A stretch of DNA of 64,000 nt from Neodontobutis hainanensis (taxonomy: Eukaryota; Chordata; Actinopteri; Gobiiformes; Odontobutidae), in assembly GCA_024349245.1 (NCBI GenBank), contig JALDNG010000531.1, forward strand, positions 61,583 through 125,582. The letters run 5' to 3'. The translations under genes were made by a program, and so were the position numbers. How positions within the stretch are numbered: position 1 is the stretch's first letter; the number at the start of each line of letters is the position of its first letter. This document shows positions 26,301 to 39,350 of this stretch, piece after piece. The notes beneath the pieces were generated by a model that searched no databases, was not told the DNA's origin, and saw only the letters and a program-made list of their open reading frames with translations.

Positions 26301-28000
26301 TTTTAACGGATAGACTTATCTTTTCTCTTTCGTTTTATTCCAAATTATCATATATTCATTTTGTTAAAGCAGAGTAAAAATACTTTTGTTTTACATGATA
26401 TTGATCGTGTAAATGTTATTTAAATATTTCATGTAATTTCAAAAGAATTCTAAAAATATCCATTGATATTAAATAATAAATAAACATATTTTTCTCAAAA
26501 TTTACAATAAAAATGAACAACTAATGTGTTATTATTTGTGATGGAATTTATTTGTTTCATAAAAATTATCAATATATTACTATTCTTAACATTTATTTTG
26601 AAAGTAATCAACATATTAATGAAAACAAAAGGATAATCTTATTGGTATTTAATAATTTAGAAAATAATTTCATACGGATATAAAAAAATATTTAAAACTT
26701 CTTTATTTTTATTTACTAATATATATATTTAAAAATTAAACAGAAGTTATGATTGATTATTTTTTCAGTTTCATTTAATTTTTTTTATATTTACTTTAAT
26801 AGTAACTAAATTGTTTATCATTTTAGACAGATTTACTTATGTATATTTTGAAAGATGCTCATCGAAATTTATATAAAATTAGATAAATAAAAAATTTTAA
26901 CAAATATTGTATCTGTTAATTTACTCCAATAAGATAAAAAAGATTTACATTTAATTCATTTTATCTCGTAAATCTAAAAAGAATAATATTTGAATTTGAT
27001 TTTTTTAAATGTATAAAAAAATTCATATTTGATAAAATTTTTACCCAAAAATATTACTTAATTTTTTTACTTTCATGAATATAAATGTTTTTATTTTACA
27101 CAATATTACAAAAATATAATTTTTAATTGTTTATTATTTAATTTAAAATATAAATAAATTAAATGGAATTTTATAAATTAATATACTCTAAAATATTTAT
27201 GATTGACTCTTAAGATGTTAATACCTGACATTAAATATTTTCTTATTTGATTTGTTAACATTCATAAGAAAATTAATTATCAAATCTATTTAAAAATGAG
27301 AAAATAATTTCATAAAAAATATTAAATTCATTATTTACGTTGAAACATGAAGAAATTTATTATTGTGAAAAATATTTTACCATTAATAAAAAAGATAAAA
27401 AGAAAGTACGATTGGCTAATTTAGGTTTAAAACTAAACAATTTTGTGAGATATAATTCTAGCTTAATTTTAATATAAGAGTTATTTTAAAATTTGAAGTA
27501 CATTTTATTTTCAATTAAAAAACTGTAAAATATAATGAAGTATTCTACACAAATTTTTACAATTAAAATTATTATATTAGAAAGTTTTATCAATTTTTAA
27601 ATTTGATATTAATTACAAATTTAGAAGGTTATGTCAAATGTTATTTTAAGATCTATTTATAAATATTAGTTTAAAATACAAAGGAACATTTATTATGTTT
27701 AAATATTTCATATATAAAAATTTATTTAAATATCGTGTAATGTAGAATAATATTTTTGAAAATTTGTGCAATATTTAATATATTCAATTAAAAACATATT
27801 ATGAAATAAAAATATAAAAGATTCAAAAAATTAAACAAGATAATTTTGCTTTATTTTAGAAAACTTTGTATTAGCATTTAATAGAAGTTATAAACAAATT
27901 TTTTTCAGAAAAGAATTTAATCATCTCAGATCTTTTAATTAATGATATTATCATCAAAATTTTAAATTAAGAAATTAGCTGCTCAAATATTAAAAACACT
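20331..28000. other. AT-rich non-coding DNA
   Basis: The first few hundred bases (to about 20,700) are slightly less AT-rich and may hold the upstream end of the MULE element. Beyond that I see only A/T-rich sequence with scattered stops and no motif of a known gene, RNA or repeat family. Confidence 0.5.
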
Positions 28001-31000
28001 TCACTTCAGACAATTTAATATAAATGTCTAAATTTTGATGTTTTTCATTATTTATATCTGATTTATCATTGAATGTATTTTAAATACACATCTCTCACAA
28101 AACTCATTTTGATGATATGGATTAAATTATTTATTAGATATGTCATTCAAAAATCGACCATATAAATTAGAATTATGATACAAAATTGAACATATGTAAT
28201 CAACGCAAAAGAAGATATTATAAATTTTTAATTGATAATTAAACAGACTTTTAAATATAAATGTTAATATATTTTATATTAGTTCTTTTAAAAAATATTT
28301 AAATTAAAGATGCCAGATTATTTTTGAATTTAAGTGATAATATTTATGAATGATGATTTTTGGATCAATTCAATCATACATAAAGACTATATTGGAATGG
28401 TTATGATATTAATAAAAATATGAATGAATCATCAATTTAATATTCTGCAGAAAATTATTTCTTAAAAACTATCCTAGATTATTTTATAAAGTATCAGCCA
28501 ACGCTATAGACATCTATTATACTATAAATTTATTCAGTTGATTTAAGCCTATATTATTAATAATATTTTAACAGATCACAAAATAAATTTAACGCGAAAA
28601 TCATATCCTCAGAAAATTCCTTAAATATAGATGCAGAATCTATTTTATAACTGATTAATAATAATATATCTATATTACTCTTTTTCTGGAAAATATCGAA
28701 AAGCTATAGATGATAAAAATTATCAACTTAATTATTTTTTTATTCATGATAAAATTATAAAATAACCGAAGATGTTGAATCTATAGATTTAAATTAATTC
28801 TTTAAACATCAATGTATCTTTTTAATAATCCAAGATTTTGCAAAAGTTTTTGTTGAAAAATATTTGTCCATGAACGATGAAAAACCTTAAAATAATGTAT
28901 TTATATTGTACAATAATTTATTTCATCTATTTTTTCGGCTGTTTCTACAAATATGTCGCTTTAATTGAGAGATTATTCAATTATTATTTAAATTTCAACC
29001 GTATTTATTAGATATATATTAAAAAAGCCTTACGACTGACTTAACTTTAATAAATATACATTGAGAGAAATTTCGGTTTATATTTTTTATTTAATAAATT
29101 AAATATCCTTTTTAGTCAATTATTTTTGATTATTATTATCTCTATAAAATAGTTTATTTAAAAATTATAACGTATAAATAGACCGAATTCAGCCACATAA
29201 CTTGTGATCGATTTTATTTATCTTTTAATATACAGAAGAATAGATTTGTTCATGTAAATTTTTTAAAATATCAAATTAAAAGAAATTAATTTATTGATCA
29301 TCTCAAGAACTATGTTTTCCCCATTATTGAAGTGTAATATAAAAATATTTTTATAATCATTGAAATTATTTCTAAAATTCATCGTCAGTTACGTCAACAA
29401 TAAATATCAAAATTTGAAGGTTAAAAATGCATTTACGATCAAAATGAAAAGTATGAATGTATCAATATAATAAGACATTCTTGGTGATAAATGGTCTTTG
29501 TATGAATAAAATCATAATTAAGAAGAAATGTAAGTTTGTCAATTCATATTTATATTTTTGATTGTTTATTTCTGCAAATATATCATAGGAATCAAATAAA
29601 TTGACAAAACATACACTTAATATTGACTGTATAGTTTATGTTTATAAAGATACAGATAACCGATTATGAAATATATTTATTTTAACAAAAAACATATTTC
29701 TATTTTTCCAATCAGATGTTAAAAGTTTATCGCAAGTTAGTTGTATTAAATATAAATAAGCTGATCATCCATCTGTTTTATCTCATCGATATTTTAACGT
29801 CAAAAATGTATGTTTTTGAATACTAATTGAAACGTTGAAGAGATTGCATGAAGATATCTCCATATTGTAAGATGTATATGAGAAAAAAATTGTCAAATAA
29901 ATGAAACATTTATCATCACATAATTTGCATGAACTTGAAAATATCTTTTAAATAAATGTATCATATCAATTTTAAAAATGTGAAAGTCTTTCAAATCAAT
30001 TGAAACTAAAAACATACGATCTCGGTGTATATCTTTATTACCTGCCAAATCACATTTAAATATTTTCTAATTTAGATTATATCTAAAATTTATATTTAAA
30101 CGCTGTTGAATAAAGGAAAAAAATGATAATTATATTTAAACTGAAGACCAACTCTACACTTTAGTTAAGATTTACAAGATACATCATATGATATGCATAT
30201 ATAATTAAAAATTTAAAGAGGAGATAGAATTAAATGTGTCTCTTAAAACAAAGTCAATTAGCATTGACATCTATCAGCATTAATTGTACATATAACATAA
30301 ATTATATCATTTTATTTTTAAATTAATTATATTAAACGAATCATAATTCATAAGGATAATATTTTTTCGGTATTATTTTTGTTATGATGTAGTTTTTTAT
30401 TTATATTCATTAAATTAAAATAATTATAAATGAGACTATATTAAAACTAAATTTAGAAATATATTCCACTTTTATTTAGATAAAACCCCATTATAAAATT
30501 TAACCAAGATTTTTATCTAACAATCATACGTTTCACTGAATAAATTTTAATCCTTTATACCAACATTAGAAAATTATGCTAAAAAAATTTGTTGAGCCAA
30601 TTTAAATATTTCATGCTGCAGATGTAGGAATGTAGTTTTGGATATAATTTAATCGTTTTTAACAGATTTTATCAAAGGCATACAGGATATTAAGTCAATA
30701 AAGTTAATTTTAATCAAACATTTATGTTAGATAAATGCTTATAATATATTTTATTCCCTTTATAATCGAACCAAATTACTATGCCTTTAGAAATGTATAA
30801 ATTATAAAAATATACGTTAACCTAAAATATTTATAGATTTCAGTGATATAGAATATATTAAAGCAATATACAATTTTTTCTTTATCATCAAATTTTTAAA
30901 GATGCATAAATTTCTAAAAATATGACAATAAATCATGTTTAACTAAATTGAAATTAATTTTATTTCTCTAATTATCAATATTTTTTAATCTTTTACAAGA

Positions 31001-34000
31001 CATTGTGTGATGCTATCTCCTTTTGTACAAGCTATTTTTAAATATTAATTTTGAAATTTTAACATCATGATCTCTTCATAACAGATAAATTTTTCATCAA
31101 ATTTCAAGTAATTTTCAACCTCAAAATAAAAACGATAAAAATTATTCAAATTTTCTTTCTTATATCGTGATAATAATTCAGATTTAAATATAAATGTCTT
31201 CACTAGACATTAAAACATATGATAATTATTTTTATAATTTGGTAATAAAATAAAAAATCACTATCTTTTAAGATATCACATTTTAAATTATTGTTTGAAG
31301 TAATCTGTTTCGTTATTTTGTAATATTTATTTCTTTATCGTAATAATCACCTATTTAAAGGATTAAGGATATTCAACATTAATTGCATCTTCGGTAAGGT
31401 TAAAAATTTAAAAATATATAAAAATTATTTATCAATTATTTTTAAAAACGTTACAAATCTAAAATATTTTTATGTTTAAATGATTAATTTAATTTTCAAC
31501 GAAAGAATGTTGAAATATTAACATTAATAATTGATTCAATGGATCATTTATTTTATAATTACACATTAATATACTTCAATAAGTACTTTTATACTCAAAA
31601 TCAAACATATTAAAAATATGATTATTATATAATAAAAAAATTATCCTGGAAAAACTTACATAAAATTAAAATTTATACAACTTATTAAATTAAAAAAATA
31701 TTTTAGATTATTATATTTATTTTCAAAAAATTATTAGTTTGAATTTATTTTTGGTTTCTTCATGTTTCGATCTATTCATACGTAAATCTTTATATTTTAC
31801 GATTAATAATCATTCTATTATGTCAACAGCTATGTAATTTTGTTTAGTTATTTTTTATATGTTTTTAAATCATTAATTATCTTTTAAAAATCTTAAATAT
31901 AAGAAGATTAGTAACTTAATAAATCTTTGTAATTTATTTTAATTATCAAATAGATAAAACCATTATTCATAAATTGTTATATTATTTTTCTGATTCAGTA
32001 AAAATATTTATTTTTCTTATACATGTCTTTTTATCGGTATTTCAAAAATTATTTTTATATGATTAAAATTTTTATAAAAGTTATGTAATAAATTCAATTT
32101 GAAACGGTTTTCATGCCAAGTAAAATAGGAAAAGTAATTTGATAAAATATTACCACATTGAATTTGTTTATATCTACACGTATATGATAGGATACTTTTA
32201 TTTCAAATTTATGAATCCGAAAACAAAGACATTAATTTTGTCATATCAAAATATTTCGCATTTTTATATTAAGTAATCATAAAATTATTTTATTGAGCAT
32301 ATTTTTGTTATTTTAAATTTCAATATGAAATGCATATTCTTAAAATATCACAAATCATTTATACAAAAAATTTATTGAAGATTAATATCGTTCACATTTA
32401 AATGTGTTGATTAATTCATAATTTAGAACTTTTTGAAAAACAATTAATTTGTAATTACAGAGTCACTTGATATATTATTATGATAATTTGTGTAGAAATT
32501 TAATTTTGAAGAAAAATAACGTTTCTGAATTCTTTTTGTTAATTTACTTTGAAAAATCACGTTATAATTAATTTTTTGTAAGCTATAAATTAAAAAATAA
32601 ATTTTTCTATTTTTATTTTTTACTTTAAAGATATAAAAGTTGATCTTAATACTTTGATATTTAAATTGTAGAACAACAAAATACTAATTATTTTTATTAA
32701 CATAAAAATTATACTGATAAAACTGTTAAATTATTTTTCCTAATTATAATATCAGTTCAAAGTTATGATGACATAATCATACTTTTTGAGAAATATTCCA
32801 GATCTTAAATATATATTAAGAAATTTTAATGTATGTCTTATTAATTTAATGCAATAAAAAAATCTGTATATAATATTTAACTTATCAAACATAAACTAAA
32901 TTACAAAAATTAAGTATATTTTAATTTTTAACATTATTTTATTTAAAATTTGATTAATTTAATGTAAGTTAATATCAAAATATCTCGAATTAAAAATGGT
33001 TAACTAACTTAAGATATAATAAAGATCCTATTTATATCTAAAAATATAATTTTTGATGAAAACTTTCAATTAAGAATGACAAAATTATATACAGAATTTT
33101 ATTCATTCAATACACGTTATTAAAACAGAAAATATCTTTTAATCTTCATTAAATATATTTATTTAGACAATATGAAATTCAAAAGAATTTTCGAAGTGAT
33201 ATAATTAATAGAATCAAAATACTCTTACATTTTTACTATATTTTCTTTGTAAGTTGAAAACATGACAATTTTAATTGACATTATTTCTAACCTGCAATAA
33301 TATCTGATGATCTATTTAGAATTTGACTATGGAAAAATTGCTATTTAAATTTGAATATCCAGATTACATTTAGTGAAAATTCATCATTTTTTTTAATTTC
33401 ATTTTGAAGATCTATTTCAATGTATCATAATGAAATTATAATATCTATAGCGTAGTAAACCATGTATTTTAAGTTTATTATTTTGGATAAATGATGTCAG
33501 TGCCGCAGGTCGATTTTTGAAGAATTTTAGATTAGAAATAAAAAAAATCGATTTATTTTAATGATAATTAATAATATTTTGTTAATTTTTCTTTATTTAT
33601 TTTTACAAGAAGATATAAAATCGCCTCTATAATATACATCTTATTTTAATTAAAAATTTTGCTGATATATTCAAGATTGTATCTCTTTATAACTATATAT
33701 TAAAGATTTAATTATTCAGTATTTCATTGACGTGATAAAAAAATATGTGATTTATTTTAATTTTATATTTCATAATTTAATTCAGTTTAATGGAATGAGT
33801 GGATTGTAAATTTAATAATTTTCAATAACAGATATATAAATGAATAATAATGTATTAAAAATATGAAAATAGAAGATGAAATACCTGTCTAAACATCAAA
33901 TAAATTTGAAATATGGAGGAATATTTTTATATATTCAAAGAGATACACACTTTTAACTGTATACTGTATTTAAGAAGATTCTATAAGTAAAAATATAAAA

Positions 34001-35900
34001 TGATTCAAATAATATTGAACATCAGCGTATAATTTCTAAAAATTTTAATTAAATCTTGATCATTGAGTATTTTAAAGACAAACATTATGCAAAAGAATAA
34101 ATTTTTGAATTTTTTTGTCGTTTTTGAATCATTTTATAATTTTCTATGAATTATCAAAATCAGTTATTGGTCTACAATAAAAAGAAATCTTACATAGCAA
34201 ATTAATTAAAAATATTACAAAATAGAAATTTCAAATCAACGATAATTTCCCAAAATATTTCATAATATAATTTTTATTTATATTTTATTTTCAAATAAAT
34301 TTTATGATTATAATTTATTATTATCGTAGATAAAATAAACTATTCACAATGACGTCTTACTTTTATAACGATTAAAAATACAAGTAATTATTTAAGTGTT
34401 TTTATCTGAAGTGGATTATAATGTCGGATATTGTGTGAAAAATATTCACAGTATTTAATAAATATCCATTTATTTGTATGTTTTAATATATTATTTAAAA
34501 ATATTTTTTTGCACATTTTGACAGAATATATTTTTAAATATTTTGTTCTTTTGCACGAATTTTCAGATTTTATTTCAAGAATAAATATGAAAATATTCAA
34601 TTAAATTATTTGAAATTAATTTAACAAATTATAATTTTATAATTTTTAAATGAAACAATTTAAAAATTTCTAATTTATTAGGATTTTAACAATTCTAAAA
34701 TAACAAAGATCTTTATTCAAATAATTTAATTCGTAATGGTTGATATGAATACCATATAATTAAATGTTATGTCTCAATTCAAAAAATGTTAAAAAACAAA
34801 TCGCATAAAAATTAAAATTGTTGAATAATTTAATGTATTCTGATTTTTATCATGATAATTTGATGAATTTTATAAATCATAACATAATAAAATATGTATA
34901 ATTATAAAATAATCCCAACCAATAAAGCACATAAATCTTGATTCGCAAGTATTAATAAGAGAATAATTTATCCAGAGATCATTAATCAAAAATAACATCT
35001 TAAAAATAGTATCAATGAACCATAATTGTATACAAAATATCAGTTTATATTCTATTATATACATATTTAATTTCTTCTTATGTATAATCAAACATATATT
35101 ATGTGTTATTATCCTCATAGATATTCTTTTTATAATATATTAATTAAATGATTTATAACAAAACTAAAACGTAAAATTAAACACAAGTATTTCTGACATA
35201 TTTTTGAAATATAAAATAAAACAATTTATAGTTTTTAATATTTCAATTGATATCCTAAATGAGATAATTTTTATTGATAAATACCTCTTGTGTTTAAGAA
35301 ATGTTAAATATTAAGATTATTTTATTAATTCTATCGTGTTAATAATTTATATTTTACATATCAAGGATTGTATTTCTTTTAATAGAATGTCAAAACATTA
35401 CATTATTATTTAAATAATCACTCTTTCATAAAAATATTCATATTTTGAAAAGTTATATTAATTTAATTTGAGGACACCCCAATGTTTTTAGTTGTATTAC
35501 TTAAGATATATTACGGCTAAGATTTAAAAAGATAATAAAATCGTTTCTACAATTTCATTTATGAATGATGAATTTTATAAAAGTTTTAATTGAAATCATA
35601 TGAATTTTATAACAGAATAATCCCCATTAAATTATAATCGATTCAATCATACGACGCAAGTTAAACAATTTGTGAATAATTAATTATTTGAACGTTTTAA
35701 GAGATTTCTTCAACTCAAAAAGCTGAATTAAAACATTTAAAAAACATGCTGAAATATTTTGTTCACAGATATATTCGTTAATATCAAATAAAACGACAAA
35801 AACACTATTACTCATCGAATTTAAAAATAAAGTATATTTTTAGTATTAGAGTAGATTATTCGATTAAATATGCATATGTTTTGAATTTAGCATAAACGAT
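28001..35900. other. AT-rich non-coding DNA
   Basis: Two minus-strand open frames near 34388-34600 (70 codons) and 34870-35118 (82 codons) have Ile/Phe/Tyr/Asn-rich, motif-free translations and look like chance frames. Small patches of higher complexity near 29,300-29,900 and 33,490-33,530 could not be read as protein. Confidence 0.5.
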
Positions 35901-36417
35901 ATTCTTTTGAAAATGAGGAACCAAGATAGGAAATTTCATTCGAACCTTTATCAAATGAATGATTGGTTGATATTCCTTCTTGTGTTATCTGACAGTACAA
36001 TAACAAGGCTATCAATTTGAAGTTTTTCTGCAAAATTATTTAAATATATGATGTATTTAAAAATTAAAAATTATCTGAAAAATCGAATAAAACTCCGATA
36101 AGCATTCACAAATATTATTAATATACCAATTTATGTATCTATGTTAAATTCCCATTGAGTTAAAAAAAATAGAAAGCACGTATTAAATAAAATATCTATT
36201 TTTCAAATAAAAATTCTTTTATTGTAGAATAAAGAGTCAAATTTAGCTCAGTTTATGCTATGTAATCAAGGCTAAATTATAATACTGCAAAAAGATAGGA
36301 AGTTTTTCTTGAGCATGCCAGAAGGTGAGAATCAAAGTAAAAAGTTGAAAGAATTATAACATCATTTATGTTGCTATTAAACGTGATTCAGATTTATATC
36401 ATCAAATTTTTATCATC

Positions 36418-37120
36418 GAGGAAATGAACATACTTTTCAAGGACTATATATACTTCTGTCGTGTATGATAAGCATATCTATTCATGATATCAAGTTTACA
36501 ATGATGATAGATACTGTAGAGTCTGTGTCATGTTTAGATAAACGAGTGTTGCTATCATTATCTAAACCATTAAGGAACCTAATTTTGATTCTGAGGGATA
36601 AAAGATTTATGTGATGCTGATGCTTTAGATAAATAATATTTATTAAAAATATATATCATATGTATTTTATCCATGAAATAAAGGCATAACTGTTCACATA
36701 ACATAAATTCTTTTCTGCGCTGACATTCAAACAATTTTCAAAAAGCCTGAAAGTTAACTTAATTGATCTAATGAGCAGTAGAATGGAAAATTAAGATATT
36801 GTTTATTCTTGAATCGTATAAAAAATAAATGAATGTATCATAACTTGACGTGTGCAATTAAAGGTTTCAATATTTGTATATTTTCGAGTTTCTATCAATT
36901 ATTACATCGATTACTTAAAAGAAGAAGTCTGTAACTTTTATTATATTTTTTAAGAATCAAATTAGAAAAACGATTTTCAGCTTTATTTTAAAAGATTCAT
37001 AGTTCCAAATGAATTAAGACTTTGAATTAACAAAACTTATTTGAATATAACATATCTCAGATTCATTAAATTTCATGATATTACCTATTATCATTTGCTA
37101 TTCGCAATAAATTTTACAAA
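36418..37120 (+). pseudogene. Ty3/gypsy reverse transcriptase domain, broken
   Basis: The frame opening at 36418 reads EEMNILFKDYIYFCRV, fitting the usual E(E/I)xxLLxxGIIxPSxSP entry to the domain. It is followed after a stop by VYNDDRYCRVCVMFR (the last ten residues at 36509-36538), which fits VxKKDGxYRxCVDYRxLN, RT motif 1. TIKEPNFDSEG fits the next block (TIKDPYPLP). A later MLML...ITVHIT (36615-36700) resembles the FSxLDLxSGYxQI...KTAFxT block containing the first catalytic Asp. YYIDYLKEE (about 36,898) sits where the YxDD catalytic box is expected, with the second Asp replaced. In a live element this domain copies the RNA into DNA in virus-like particles. At least four stops or shifts. 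Confidence 0.62.
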
Positions 37121-37639
37121 ATATCATGTACTATATTCAGGAATAGAAAAAACATCACAACATACAATTATGACTGCTTAAGTATGCTTTAAAAAGATAA
37201 GGCGGATCGCCTTAATAAATTTTCACGAATTCTTTCAGTGCTTAGTTAATAAAAAATTTCTAATAAAATAAAAAAACGAAAATTCATGATGAAATATGAA
37301 TGATAATTTTTTCTGCATGTTATACATGAAAACAGTGTTTGAACAATTATATAATATATGACACGAATCCTAAATCTCTTATCATCTAAGAAAATGAAAA
37401 TATGAACGATTTCTCGATTCAATTTTTTATTATGCCATTTTAACATATGATAAAAAGTAACTGCCTTATGCTTTTGGCTAACACTAAATATATTTTAAAT
37501 AGGAATGTTTTTATGAATTAAAATATTTAAAAGATGATTTTAAAAATTATTGGCATCGACAGAAATTTTTTTGGATTTAATGAATTATTATTTTTAAAAC
37601 AAATTGACTATTCAATAATTTCAATAAGAAGAGTACTAA

Positions 37640-37937
37640 TGCTTATTTTAATTGACTAATCCGAAAGACATCATTCCTATACATTGAGAAATATTTCAAT
37701 ACTCAACGAAAATATATCTTAAAGAATAAATAAACTTTTTAGCCATTGTAGATATAATAATAGAAATTTAATATTTACATCTAACTTCGTCGATTCACAT
37801 TACTCACAGATCAAAACTATTAGAATGAATATTTTGAACGATTGAGCTTTTCGAAAACGATATTATCAACTCTGATTAAATGGAGAGAGACTCTTTCTGG
37901 TTATAATTACGAAATTAAATATCGAAAAATAGATTAA
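37640..37937 (+). pseudogene. Ty3/gypsy RNase H domain tail, broken
   Basis: Across two frames, QRKYILKNK (about 37,710) and AIVDIIIEI (37,742-37,770) fit the AExNYSxxEKExLAIV block. YLHLTSSIHITHRSKLLE (37,775-37,830) fits the YLxGxxFxIxTDHxSL block, with the Asp of TDH changed. KWRETLSGYNYEIKYRKID (37,878-37,934) is a near-perfect example of the RWxxxLxxYNFEIxYRxGxxN connection between RNase H and integrase, and is the best-preserved stretch of the element. The domain would degrade the RNA strand during reverse transcription. Confidence 0.7.
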
Positions 37938-38049
37938 ACAAAATAACATGCATCGATTCGTTTTTGTTTTGAATAAAATCAAAATAAATTTTATCATGAA
38001 TATCACCTCATACTTGTGTCTTGTGCTACATTTATTAAATAAAGTATTT

Positions 38050-38760
38050 TATGTTACAGAGAATCGAAGCAAACCAACATATATAAATAAAAAAGATATC
38101 TCCTTAAGATGGACGATAACGATTATTGTTCTCTAGATGTACGATAACTATTTGGTATCAGTAAAACATTTACATTAGAAGCAACATCTTCTTGAACCAA
38201 TTAAAAATTAAAATCGATGAAAACATGACGAAGGGTATTTAAAAATTTATTTATACAAGAATCATTGATTAGTTCTAATTATTCAAAATTGATCAAAACA
38301 GAAAATTTCAGTTCACTTATATCAAACAAGACATAGATAACTGAGTTCAACAATGTATAACGGAATGCTAGGCAAAACTCTCAAAAATACAATATAAACA
38401 TATAAATTTGCATACATTCTCTATACACTCATAAAAAATACAAAAAAATTACGGGTAACTTTGCAGAATATTTTAAGTTGATTTTCGTTGCCTCGTTTTT
38501 AAAATGTTCATATCAATGTTTATGGAATATTATATATCTAATTGCACATTAATATGCATCAAGGGAATTTATCTGTTGTCACGTTTAATACGCTATTTTA
38601 TATTCAATAATGTAAACATTAATGATCAGACGAAGTGGAATGTTACTATCAGAGTTATTCAATTTTATAGATTAAATACGTTCTACTACTCACGGACTAA
38701 TGGCTGACATAGAGAATCATAAGAACACTTAAGAGAAACATTATAAACTTAAAATTTGAA
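38050..38760 (+). pseudogene. Ty3/gypsy integrase domain, broken
   Basis: VQQCITEC (38,345-38,368), then AKLSKIQY, fits the zinc-binding end of the integrase N-terminal domain (CxxCQxxK). The core follows in the open frame 38504-38707: FISMFMEYYISN lies where VDxFSRY is normal. NDQTKWNV lies at the second Asp region. LNTFYYSRTNG, then HRES...HLRETL after a stop (38,675-38,740), is a clear match to the SxxYHPQTNGxxERxNxTLKE block holding the catalytic Glu. It follows the RNase H tail directly, as in Ty3/gypsy pol. In a live element it would insert the DNA copy into the genome. Stops and frame changes throughout. Confidence 0.65.
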
Positions 38761-39291
38761 TTAATATCCTTTAAGGGATATCGAATATCTAATAATGGTA
38801 CAGAAATACTCAAATTTCTTCAACATACCAAAATACATGAATAAGAGTAGTTTGGTCATAGATTAAATTTTCTTGATAAAAATCTTCTAAATAATAGTAA
38901 ATATTAATCATCATGAAATAAAAACAAATTTTTACTATGATAGTGAAAAAAAAGACAATTTTTTAAATGAAACACATCTTGTCAGAATAAAACAGACAGA
39001 TTCATGAACATAAAAATGAAGTACTAATACACGAAAAGGGAATACTATCATAAGATTTCGATTTTGATGATAAAATAAAATGAAAACATTGAGACAAAAT
39101 GAAACAAATTAACCCTCTGTTTTAACAATATAAAAATGAAAATCCATTCAACGAACAAAAAAAAGGTTCAAGTAAATCTGCAAAAATACTCAAATATAGA
39201 CCTTAAAAACGAAAGCTAAATTTATAATTAAGAAAAAAACGAAATAAAATTTGGTATATCTCCATCTAACGATGTACGAAGATCAGGAAAC
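38761..39291 (+). pseudogene. Probable 3' end of the Ty3/gypsy pol relic
   Basis: A-rich plus-strand sequence continuing from the integrase. The last readable piece, KFGISPSNDVRRSGNHQQ, ends in TAA at about 39,291 and is polar and basic, as C-terminal integrase tails commonly are. Homology cannot be shown by eye; position and composition are the only support. Confidence 0.35.
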
Positions 39292-39341
39292 CACCAACAA
39301 TAATATTCAAATAAAAATTAATTTATTGCGTAAAAAATTTT

Positions 39342-39349
39342 AGGGAGAG
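39342..39349 (+). other. Possible polypurine tract of the Ty3/gypsy fossil
   Basis: AGGGAGAG follows the end of the pol relic and would be in the right place to prime plus-strand synthesis just before a 3' long terminal repeat. No repeat partner was found upstream, so this is only a suggestion. Confidence 0.2.
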
Positions 39350-39350
39350 T

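Larger units (their letters stand above)
35900..39350 (+). mobile_element. Ty3/gypsy-type LTR retrotransposon fossil (gag/pol internal region)
   Basis: On the plus strand this 3.4-kb stretch holds remains of reverse transcriptase, RNase H and integrase in the order RT-RH-IN, which separates Ty3/gypsy from Ty1/copia. The upstream part (35,900-36,400) could hold gag and protease remains; VLSDSTITRLS near 35,985 is a weak match to a retroviral-type protease active site. The downstream part (38,760-39,300) is strikingly A-rich on the plus strand, as retrotransposon coding strands often are. A purine tract AGGGAGAG near 39,342 is a possible polypurine tract. I could not find a pair of long terminal repeats by eye, so both ends are approximate. 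All domains carry stops and frame changes, so the element is dead. Confidence 0.72.

Noticed and set aside
34388..35118. Two neighbouring minus-strand open frames (70 and 82 codons)
   Set aside because: Same chance-like composition, no motif, and no similarity to any element family seen elsewhere in the window.
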